DNA of 64,000 nt from Agrococcus terreus (GTDB taxonomy: Bacteria > Actinomycetota > Actinomycetes > Actinomycetales > Microbacteriaceae). This document shows, in pieces, positions 1-8,600 of this stretch; the first letter of the stretch is position 1, and the number at the start of each line of letters is the position of its first letter. Location: assembly GCF_014645235.1 (NCBI RefSeq), contig NZ_BMLM01000001.1, positions 1,178,001 to 1,242,000 of the forward strand, written 5' to 3'. The position numbers and the translations under genes are program-made. The notes below the pieces were generated by a model. That model did no database searches. It was not told where the DNA came from and saw only the letters and a program-made list of their open reading frames with translations.

Positions 1-1
1 C

Positions 2-661
2 GCCGCGCTACGACGGAGGGCGCTCGTCGTGGCGAGCGCCGTCGTGGTGGCGCTGCTCGTGGCCGGCGGCTGGTGGATCGCGGCCACGGGGGCCATGCAG
101 CAGGCGGGTGCGCCGCCCGACGCGTCGAGCTCCGCGACGGCGACCGCGACCGCGACGGAGGCCGCTCCGAGCGGGTCCGCCGCGCCCTCGACGACGCCCG
201 GCGCGGCGACGCCGTCGCCCGCGGCGACGACCGCGGCCCCGCCGGGGACGGACGCCCCGATCGCACCGGAGCTGGATCCGGTCGCCGTCGACGAGCCGAC
301 GGAGGTCGCGGACGTCCGCGTGACGCTCGCCGACGCCGAGCGCGTGCAGGGCGTCGCGAGGCTGCCCGGCGAGATCTCGGGCCCCGCGGTGCGGCTCACC
401 GTGCGCATCGACAACGACGGCGGCGCGCCGCTCGATGCCGAGTACGTCGTGGTGAGCGCCTTCTACGGCGCCGCGCGCACGCCGGCGAACGAGCTGGGCG
501 AGCCCGGCGGCGCCCCGTTCTCGGGCACCATCCCGCCCGGGGGGTCCGCCGAGGGCGTCTACGTCTTCGAGGCCTCGGATGCCGAGCTCGCGGACGTGCT
601 CGTGCGCGTCGAGACCGCTGCGGGGGAGCCCGCGGCGACCTTCCGCGGCGACCTGCGCTGA
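2..661 (+). CDS. Membrane-anchored protein of unknown function (5' end probably outside window)
   Basis: The frame is open to the window edge, so the true start may lie upstream; the first possible internal start is GTG at 29. The visible N-terminus is a basic cluster followed by one hydrophobic helix (about residues 9-30), then a low-complexity Ala/Thr/Ser/Pro linker of about 60 residues, then a compact domain of about 130 residues rich in beta-strand-like segments (ADVRVTLADAERV, VRLTVRIDNDGG, VVVSAFYG). This looks like a single-pass protein with an extracellular beta-sandwich domain, reminiscent of DUF4352-like domains, but I cannot assign a family. It ends about 240 nt before the large PKD protein and reads in the same direction, so it may belong to the surface locus. 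Function is unknown. Confidence 0.6.
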   Translation, partial: AALRRRALVVASAVVVALLVAGGWWIAATGAMQQAGAPPDASSSATATATATEAAPSGSAAPSTTPGAATPSPAATTAAPPGTDAPIAPELDPVAVDEPTEVADVRVTLADAERVQGVARLPGEISGPAVRLTVRIDNDGGAPLDAEYVVVSAFYGAARTPANELGEPGGAPFSGTIPPGGSAEGVYVFEASDAELADVLVRVETAAGEPAATFRGDLR

Positions 662-780
662 CGTCGCCTCGCGATCGCGCGTCGCGCGTCCCGCTGCGCA
701 CGCGCGGGCGCGAGCACCGCGGGAGTGCCGTCTGCGGCGCGCCCGCCGAGCGCGCCGCACGCGACCCGGGCGCCTTGGCG

Positions 781-799
781 AACACTGTGTGAAAACTGC
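781..799 (+). promoter_or_regulatory. EPS-locus shared motif, copy 1
   Basis: The sequence matches AACACTRTGNNNAAACTKC at every fixed position. It lies 34 nt upstream of a TACAGT -10-like element (834-839) in front of the first giant PKD protein. It can be read as two direct half-sites (AACACT and NAAACT) 11 bp apart, the geometry used by OmpR-family regulators. Regulator unknown. Confidence 0.6.
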
Positions 800-833
800 A
801 GGGAGCATCTGTAACGCCGTTCTGCAACCGCTC

Positions 834-839
834 TACAGT
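834..839 (+). promoter_or_regulatory. Putative -10 element of first PKD gene
   Basis: TACAGT followed by G, about 65 nt before the GTG start at 904. The same heptamer occurs before the second PKD gene at 5555. No convincing -35 is visible, which would fit activator dependence. Confidence 0.4.
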
Positions 840-903
840 GGCGCCAGATCGCGCGGCGCCGCCGTGCGGCCCCGCCTCGGCGGGTCACGGGCTGGAGGAC
901 GCA

Positions 904-3900
904 GTGGGCGCGCAGCAGTCGAGCGGCAGGGCCGCGAGCAGGGGGACACGGATCGCGCGCGGCGCGGTCGCGGCGGTCGCGGCAGCGGCGCTCGGGCTGG
1001 GGCTGCTGGCAGCCTCCCCGCCGGGTGCCCAGGCGGCGCCGCTCGCGGGCGACGTGCTGGTCGCGGCGGACCCGACGGCCGCGGAGGCCGCCGGCGAACC
1101 CAGCGTCAGCTCCGACCCGCTGCCGACCGCGCAGGTCAACGGCATCGTGTGGGCGCAGGCCGCGGCCCGCGGCCGCGTCTACGCGGGCGGCGACTTCCAG
1201 AGCGCGCGGCCGGCGGGCGCGGCCCCCGGCACCCAGCTGGTCGCCCGGCAGAACCTGCTGGCCTACGACCTCGCCACCGGCGTCCTCGTCCCGTCGTTCG
1301 CGCCGCAGGTCAACGGCCGCGTGCTCGCCGCAGCGGCATCGCCCGACGGCACCCGCGTCTACATCGGCGGCGCGTTCACCGCGGTCAACGGCGTCGCCCG
1401 GTACCGCGTCGCGGCCTTCGACACCGCCACCGGCGCGCTGATCTCCAGCTTCGCGCCCGGCACGAACTCGACGGTCATCGGCATCGCGGCGACCAACACG
1501 ACGGTCTACCTCGCCGGGCAGTTCTCGAACGTCAACAACACCTCGCGCACCGGTGTCGCGGCCGTGTCGGCCGCGACCGGCCAGCTCACCGCGTTCAACC
1601 CGGTCATGACCGGCGGCTACGGCGCCCGCGGCGTCGTCGTGTCGCCCGACGGCAGCAAGGTCGTCGTCGGCGGCTCGTTCCTCACCACGAACGGCTCCGA
1701 TTCGCCGGGCCGCGGCATGGCGGCCCTCAGCGCGACGACGGGCGCGAGCCTGCCCTGGGCGGTCAACAGCGTCATCCGCAACGCCGGCAACAACGCCGCC
1801 ATCTACTCCCTCTCGTCCGACGGCGACAGCGTCTACGGCACCGGGTACGACTTCGGCGGCACCAAGACCCAGGACGACTTCGAGGGCGCGTTCCGCGCCT
1901 CCTGGTCCGACGGCACGATGGTGTGGATGGAGGACTGCCACGGCGACACCTACTCCGCCGCGCCGCTGAACGGCAACCTCTACACCGCCGGCCACACGCA
2001 CTACTGCGGCAACATCGGCGAGTTCCCGCAGCTCGACCCCTGGTACCTCAACCACTCGCTCGCCTTCGGCCGCGAGCCCTCCGGGCGCCAGATCACCCCC
2101 GACATCTGGGGCTACCGCTCGTTCACCGGCAACCCCGCGGCGAAGCTGCTGCACTGGTACCCGACGTGGTCGACCGGCACCGTCAGCGGCGTCGGGCAGG
2201 CGGGATGGAACGTCATCGCCTCGGGCGGCTACCTGCTCTACGGCGGCGAGTTCACCGCCATCAACGGCGTGCGCCAGCAGGGCCTCGTGCGCTTCGCGGT
2301 GCGCGACGCCGCGCCGAACAAGCAGGGGCCGGTGCTCCAGGGCGGCAGCTTCGCCGTGAACGCGGCGTCCTTCCGCTCCGGCGAGGCGCGCGTGCTGTGG
2401 CAGGCCAACCACGACACCGACGACGCGACCCTCACCTACGAGGTGTACCGGCGCGGCACGACGGCGCCGATCGACACCCGCACGGTGGACTCGACCTACT
2501 GGGTGCGCCCGCAGCAGCGCTTCTCCGACACCTCGGTGCAGCCCGGCGCCACCTACGAGTACCGCGTGCGCGTCTCCGACCCGAGCGGCAACGCCACCAC
2601 CTCGAACTGGGTCGCCGTGACGGTGCCCGCAGCCGGCACGACGCGCTACGCCGACGCCGTGTTCGAGCAGGATCCGCTGCACTACTGGCCGTTGGGTGAG
2701 GCCTCCGGCACGATCGCGCGCGACTGGGCGAGCGGCAGCGACGTCACGCTGACCGCCGGCACCACGCGCGGGGTCGCGGGCCAGGCGACCGACGGCTCCA
2801 CACGGGCCACCGCCTTCTCCGGCGGGAGCTCCTCGGGCGCCTCGGCGGTCCAGGAGGCCGGGCCGGACACCTTCTCGCTCGAGGCGTGGTTCCGCACCAC
2901 GAGCGGCGAGGGCGGCAAGATCGTCGGCTTCGGCGACCGCCAGACCGGTGGCTCGAACAACTACGACCGCCACATCTACCTCACGCCCGAGGGGCGGGTG
3001 ACCTTCGGCGTCCACCCCGGCGGCGTGCGCATCCTCCAGTCCGGGGCCGGTCTCAACGACGGCGGCTGGCACCACGTGGTCGGCACGCTGAGCCCGAGCG
3101 GCATGGCGCTCTACGTCGACGGCGTGCGCATGGGCACGAGCGCCGACACCACCTCGGCGCAGCCGTACCGCGGGTACTGGCGGATCGGCGGCGACAACAT
3201 CGGCGGATGGCCGAACGTCGGCGCGCACAACCTGAGCGGCACGATCGCGGACGTCGCCGTCTACGATCGGGCGCTGACGCGGGGCGAGATCGACGCCCAC
3301 CTCGTCGCCTCGGGACGCGCCTCGACGGTGCCGCCGGTGCCGACGGACCAGTACGGGGCAGCCGTGCGCTCGCTCGACCCGACGCTCTACTGGCGCCTGG
3401 ACGAGACCAGCGGTCCCGTCGCGGCCGACAGCGGCCCGGACGGGCTCGAGGGCACGTACCTCGAGGAGGGCTCGGACCGCATCCAGCGGGCCCAGTCGGG
3501 CGCGCTCACCGGCGTCGACGACGGCGCCGTGCGGTTCACGTCCAACGGCTGGGACAACGGGTGGAGCAACCGGCAGTCGGTCGTCGCCCGCCGCGCCATG
3601 GCCGGCCCGACCACCTTCGCGATCGAGACCTGGTTCCGCACCACGACATCCGGTGGCGGCAAGCTCGTCGGCTTCGGCTCGTCCGACGGCGGCTGGTGGA
3701 ACGCATCGCCGTCGCACGACCGGCACCTCATGATGACGAACGAGGGCACCCTGCAGTTCGGCGTCTGGAACGGCCGGACCGACCTGGTCGGCACCTCGCA
3801 GGCGTACAACGACGGCGGATGGCACCACGTGGTCGCCCAGCAGTCGTCGTCCGGCATGCAGCTCTACGTCGACGGCGCGCTCGTCGCGCAGAACGGCGTC

Positions 3901-5448
3901 ACGACCGCCGAGCCCTTCACAGGCTACTGGCGGGTCGGCGGCGACTCGACCTGGTTCGGCGACCCGTTCTGGGTCGGCACGATGGACGAGGTCGCCGTCT
4001 ACCCGACGCCGCTCACGGCGGCCCAGGTGCGGGCGCACTACGAGCTCGCCACCGAGGGCGTGGCCAACGTCGCCCCGACGGCGTCCTTCACCGCGACGGC
4101 CCAGGGCCTTCGGCTGAGCGTCGACGCGAGCGCATCGAGCGACCCCGAGGGCGGCATCGCCGCCTACGAGTGGTCGTTCGGCGACGGCACGACGGCGACC
4201 GGGCCCGTGGTCGCGCACGACTACGCGGAGGCGGGCGACTACCAGGTGCGGCTCACGGTCCGCGACGCGGCGGGCGCGACCGGCACCACGACGCGCGACG
4301 TGAGCGTCTCGCCCGTGAACCAGCCCCCGACGGCGGCGTTCGAGGCCGTCGTCGACGGCCTCGACGTCTCGGTCGACGCGAGCGCCTCGAGCGACCCGGA
4401 GGGCGCGATCGCGTCGTACTCGTGGGCGTGGGGCGACGGCACGAGCGGCAGCGGCAGCACCGCGACGCACGACTACGCGGCCGCCGGGCAGCGCACGATC
4501 GTGCTCACGGTGCGGGATGCGGCCGGTGCCACCGCCACCGCCTCCCGCACGGTGACGCTCACGGCGCCGAACCAGGCGCCGACGGCTCGCATCGCGGTCA
4601 CGGAGAGCGGGATGAGCGCGACGCTCGACGGCCGCGGGTCCACCGACCCCGATGGCACGATCGCCGCCTACGCGTGGGACTTCGGCGACGGCACGACGGG
4701 GTCGGGCGCCACCGCGACGCATCCCTACGCGTCCGAGGGCACGTACACCGTGCGGCTCACCGTCACGGACGACGACGGCGCCACCGCGCAGGCGACGGCG
4801 ACCGTGCGCGCGGCCGCCGGACCGCCGGCGGGCGCGACCGCCTTCGACCGCTTCGAGCGCTCCGTCGCGAGCGGCTGGGGCAGCGCGGAGGTCGGCGGCG
4901 CGTGGAGCGCGCTCGGCGGGACCGCGGCGTTCTCGGTCGCGGGCGGCGAGGGCGTCATCCGCCTCGCGCCCTCGCACACCCGCGAGGCGCGCCTCGCCGG
5001 GACGCAGACGAGCGCGGTCGCGGAGGTGTCGTTCTCGTCCGACGTGCTGAGCGCCGGCGGCACGGCGAGCGTCACGGTCATCGCCCGTCAGGTCGGCTCC
5101 AACACCTACTCGGGCCGCGTGCGGCTCGAGCCGAACGGGGCCATCCGCCTCTACCTGCTGCGGAACGAGACGTCGCTCGGCACGGTGGTGCTGCCGCAGC
5201 AGTACGCGGCGGGCGCCGACGTCCACGTGCGCGTGATGGCGTCGGGCACGAGCCCGACCGCCCTCGGCGCCTCCGTCTGGCTCGACGGACAGCCGCGCCC
5301 GACCGGCTGGATGCTCCAGGCGACCGACACGACGGCGGGCTTCCAGTCGGCCGGCACCGTGAGCATCAAGGCCGCCCTCAGCGCCGCGTCGACGAACGCG
5401 CAGACCGTGCTGCGGTTCGACGACTGGCTCGTCACGCCCACCCCGTGA
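904..5448 (+). CDS. Giant secreted multidomain protein (propeller-FN3-LamG2-PKD3), paralogue 1
   Basis: The start is GTG at 904, because GGAGGA lies 5 nt upstream and a Sec signal peptide follows at once (basic n-region, Ala/Leu core, cleavage near residue 45 after AQA). Length is 1,514 residues. Domains in order: beta-propeller-like repeats of the GGxFxxVNG kind (about 60-465) containing a conserved Cys/His segment (WMEDCHGD, GHTHYCGN); an FN3-like domain (470-580); two LamG/concanavalin-type domains, each with WFRTT and GxWHHVV motifs (580-800 and 815-1050); three PKD domains with FGDGTT-like cores (1055-1305); and a C-terminal beta-sandwich with a FDRFER start (1312-1514). There is no LPXTG, C-terminal helix or recognisable catalytic site, so it is probably secreted and glycan-binding. 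The domain set and the neighbouring polysaccharide genes suggest a matrix or adhesin protein (inference). A strong terminator separates it from its twin downstream. Confidence 0.85.
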   Translation: MGAQQSSGRAASRGTRIARGAVAAVAAAALGLGLLAASPPGAQAAPLAGDVLVAADPTAAEAAGEPSVSSDPLPTAQVNGIVWAQAAARGRVYAGGDFQSARPAGAAPGTQLVARQNLLAYDLATGVLVPSFAPQVNGRVLAAAASPDGTRVYIGGAFTAVNGVARYRVAAFDTATGALISSFAPGTNSTVIGIAATNTTVYLAGQFSNVNNTSRTGVAAVSAATGQLTAFNPVMTGGYGARGVVVSPDGSKVVVGGSFLTTNGSDSPGRGMAALSATTGASLPWAVNSVIRNAGNNAAIYSLSSDGDSVYGTGYDFGGTKTQDDFEGAFRASWSDGTMVWMEDCHGDTYSAAPLNGNLYTAGHTHYCGNIGEFPQLDPWYLNHSLAFGREPSGRQITPDIWGYRSFTGNPAAKLLHWYPTWSTGTVSGVGQAGWNVIASGGYLLYGGEFTAINGVRQQGLVRFAVRDAAPNKQGPVLQGGSFAVNAASFRSGEARVLWQANHDTDDATLTYEVYRRGTTAPIDTRTVDSTYWVRPQQRFSDTSVQPGATYEYRVRVSDPSGNATTSNWVAVTVPAAGTTRYADAVFEQDPLHYWPLGEASGTIARDWASGSDVTLTAGTTRGVAGQATDGSTRATAFSGGSSSGASAVQEAGPDTFSLEAWFRTTSGEGGKIVGFGDRQTGGSNNYDRHIYLTPEGRVTFGVHPGGVRILQSGAGLNDGGWHHVVGTLSPSGMALYVDGVRMGTSADTTSAQPYRGYWRIGGDNIGGWPNVGAHNLSGTIADVAVYDRALTRGEIDAHLVASGRASTVPPVPTDQYGAAVRSLDPTLYWRLDETSGPVAADSGPDGLEGTYLEEGSDRIQRAQSGALTGVDDGAVRFTSNGWDNGWSNRQSVVARRAMAGPTTFAIETWFRTTTSGGGKLVGFGSSDGGWWNASPSHDRHLMMTNEGTLQFGVWNGRTDLVGTSQAYNDGGWHHVVAQQSSSGMQLYVDGALVAQNGVTTAEPFTGYWRVGGDSTWFGDPFWVGTMDEVAVYPTPLTAAQVRAHYELATEGVANVAPTASFTATAQGLRLSVDASASSDPEGGIAAYEWSFGDGTTATGPVVAHDYAEAGDYQVRLTVRDAAGATGTTTRDVSVSPVNQPPTAAFEAVVDGLDVSVDASASSDPEGAIASYSWAWGDGTSGSGSTATHDYAAAGQRTIVLTVRDAAGATATASRTVTLTAPNQAPTARIAVTESGMSATLDGRGSTDPDGTIAAYAWDFGDGTTGSGATATHPYASEGTYTVRLTVTDDDGATAQATATVRAAAGPPAGATAFDRFERSVASGWGSAEVGGAWSALGGTAAFSVAGGEGVIRLAPSHTREARLAGTQTSAVAEVSFSSDVLSAGGTASVTVIARQVGSNTYSGRVRLEPNGAIRLYLLRNETSLGTVVLPQQYAAGADVHVRVMASGTSPTALGASVWLDGQPRPTGWMLQATDTTAGFQSAGTVSIKAALSAASTNAQTVLRFDDWLVTPTP

Positions 5449-5452
5449 CGCC

Positions 5453-5481
5453 GGCGCCGGGGCCGTCGCGGCCCCGGCGCC
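5453..5481 (+). terminator. Strong GC hairpin after first PKD gene
   Basis: A perfect 13-bp inverted repeat (GGCGCCGGGGCCG ... CGGCCCCGGCGCC) with a 3-nt loop starts 5 nt after the stop codon. There is no U-tract, as is common for high-GC terminators. Confidence 0.7.
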
Positions 5482-5512
5482 GCCTCGCCGACTCCTCGGC
5501 CCCACATTCGCA

Positions 5513-5531
5513 AACACTGTGATGAAACTGC
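5513..5531 (+). promoter_or_regulatory. EPS-locus shared motif, copy 2
   Basis: AACACTGTG, 3 nt, AAACTGC: identical to copy 1 at all conserved positions. It lies 23 nt upstream of TACAGT (5555-5560), exactly 11 nt closer than in copy 1, so it keeps the same helical face. Confidence 0.6.
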
Positions 5532-5554
5532 GGTCGCGCACGCGGCTCGCGGCC

Positions 5555-5560
5555 TACAGT
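5555..5560 (+). promoter_or_regulatory. Putative -10 element of second PKD gene
   Basis: TACAGT followed by G, the same heptamer as at 834, 48 nt before the ATG at 5609. Confidence 0.4.
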
Positions 5561-5608
5561 GACCCCCAGGTCGCCGGGGACGGGCGGCCAGCACGAGCGG
5601 AGGCAGCG

Positions 5609-8600
5609 ATGCGATCCACCACAGCAGCTCTCGGCAGCAGCCGCCGCGGCGGCCACCGGGCCCGCCGCGCGACGGAGGCGCTCCTCGCCTCGGTCGCCGC
5701 GCTGGCGATGGTCGTCGGCGCGGTCGTGGGCGGTCCGCCCGCGCCCGCGGCCGCCGCCGAGCCGTCGCTGGTCGCGGCGGTCGACCCCGCGGGCTCCGAG
5801 ACCGTCAGCGCCGACCCCCTGCCCACCGCGCAGGTCGACGGGGTCGTCTGGGCCCAGGCGGTCGGCAACGGCCGCGTCTTCGCGGGCGGCCAGTTCGCGA
5901 ACGCCCGGCCCGCCGGCGCGGAGCCCGGCACCCAGCTCGTCCCGCGCAGCAACCTGCTCGCCTACGACCTCGCCACCGGCGCGCTCGACCCCGGCTTCGC
6001 GCCGCAGTTCAACGGGCGCGTGCTCGCCGCCGCGACGTCGCCCGACGGGTCCAGGCTCTACGTCGGCGGTGCCTTCACCGCGGTCAACGGCCTCAACCGG
6101 TACCGCCTCGCGGCCTTCGACACCGCCACGGGCGCGCTGCTGACCAGCTGGTCGCCCGGCACCAACTCGACCGTGCACGGCATCGCGGCCACCGAGTCGA
6201 CCGTGTACGTGGTGGGGCAGTTCGGCAGCGTGCAGAACACCACCCGCACCGGCGTGGCCGCGCTCTCGGCGACGAACGGCGCGCTGCTCGCGTTCAACCC
6301 CGTCTTCAGCGGGGGCAACCCCCGCGCCGTCGTCGTCTCGCCCGACCGCTCCAAGGTCGTCGTCTCCGGCTCGTTCCTCACGACCAACGGCTCGGACAGC
6401 CCCGGCCGCGGCATCGTGGCGCTCGACGCGGCCACGGGCGCGAGCCTGCCGTGGGCGATGAACAGCGTGCTGCGCAACGCCGGCTCGAACTCGGCGATGT
6501 ACTCGCTCGCCTCCGACGGCGAGAGCGTCTACGGCTCCGGCTACGACTTCGGCGGGACGAAGACGCAGGACGACTTCGAGGGCACCTTCCGCGCCTCGTG
6601 GGACGACGGCGCCCTCATCTGGATGGAGGACTGCCACGGCGACACATACTCGGTCGCGCCGCTCGACGGCACCCTGTACACGTCCGCCCACACGCACTAC
6701 TGCGGCAACATCGGCGAGTTCCCGCAGCTCGACCCCTGGTACCTCAACCACTCGCTCGCCTTCGCCCACGAGCCGTCCGGGCGCGCGATCACGCCCGACA
6801 TCTGGGGCTATCGCAGCTTCACGGGCCAGCCGGCGGCGAAGCTGCTCCACTGGTACCCGATCTGGGCCACGGGCTCGATCACCGGCGTCGGCCAGGCGTC
6901 CTGGTCGGTCGTCAGCTCCGGCGGCTACCTGCTCTACGGCGGCGAGTTCACCGGGGTGAGCGGCGCGCGGCAGCAGGGCCTCGTGCGGTTCCAGGTGCGC
7001 GAGAGCGCGCCCAACGACGTCGGCCCCACCGTGCAGGGCGGCCAGTGGCAACTCGGCGCGAGCTCGTTCCGCGAGGGCGAGGCCCGGCTGTCGTGGCAGG
7101 CGAACCACGACGCCGACGATGCCACCCTCACCTACGAGCTCTTCCGCCGCGGCACCGCGGCCCCCATCCACGCCGAGTCGCTCGCCACGACCTACTGGAC
7201 GCGGCCGCAGATGCGCTTCGTCGACCGCGCGGTGCAGGCGGGGCAGACCTACGAGTACCGGATCCGGGCCACCGACCCGAGCGGCAACACCACCCAGAGC
7301 GACTGGACGCCCGTCACGATCGCAGCGCCCGGGTCGACGCCCGCCTACGCCGCGGCGGTGCTCGGGGACGGCCCCGCGCACTACTGGCCGCTCGGGGAGG
7401 CGAACGGGGCCGCGGCGCTCGACTGGGCCGGAGCCGCCGACCTCGCGCTGAGCGGCAGCTACACGCGGGCGGCAGCGGGACAGGCGCTCGACGGCAGCGG
7501 AGAGGCCACCGCGTTCGGCGGCACGAACGGCTTCGGCAGCACGCAGGCGGCGGAGACGCCGGCGAGCGCCCTCTCGGTCGAGGCGTGGTTCCGCACGACG
7601 AGCACCACGGGCGGCAAGATCGTCGGCTTCGGCGACCGCGCGACCGGCGTCTCGTCGAGCTACGACCGCCACCTCTACCTCTCCGGCGACGGCCGCATCA
7701 CCTGGGGCGTGTACCCCGGCGCGACGCGCGTCGTGCAGACGGGCGTCGGGTTCAACGACGGCGCGTGGCACCACGTCGTCGGCACCCTCGGCAGCACCGG
7801 CATGACGCTCTACGTCGACGGCGTCCGGATCGGCACGCGCGCCGACACGACCTCCGCGCAGGCCTACCAGGGGTACTGGCGGGTCGGCGGCGACAACCTG
7901 AGCTCCTGGCCGAACATCTCGCAGCGGTACCTCGTCGGCTCCATCGCCGACGTCGCGGTCTACGACCGGGTGCTGGCCCGCACCGAGATCGACGACCACC
8001 GGGTCGCGAGCGGGCGCGCGTCTCGCATCCCCGCGGCACCGGCCGACGCCTACGGCGCCGCCGTGCGCGGGCTCGATCCCACGCTCTACTGGCGGCTCGG
8101 CGAGGCCAGCGGGACGACCGCGGCCGACACGGGGCTCGACGGCATGGCCGGCAGCTACCTCCAGGCCGGGTCCAATCAGATCCAGCGCGGCCAGGCCGGC
8201 GCGCTCCTGGGCGTCGCGGACACCGCGGTGCGCCTCACGTCGGCGCGCACGAACAACCAGTGGTCGAGCCGCCAGTCCGTCGTCAGCCAGCGCTCGATGC
8301 CGAGCCCGTCTGCGTTCGCTGCCGAGACGTGGTTCCGGACGACCTCGTCCGGCGGCGGCAAGCTGCTCGGCTTCGGCAACAGCAACGGCACCGGCACGAA
8401 CGCGTCGACGACCTACGACCGCCACATCATGCTCAGCGGCACCGGAGCCCTGACGTTCGGCGTGCGGAGCGGCGGCGTCCAGCGGACGATCACCGCGCCC
8501 GGCACGTACCGCGACGGCGCGTGGCACCACGTCGTCGCGCAGCAGTCGGCGACCGGCATGCAGCTGTTCGTCGACGGGCAGCTCGCGGCGTCGAACGCGA

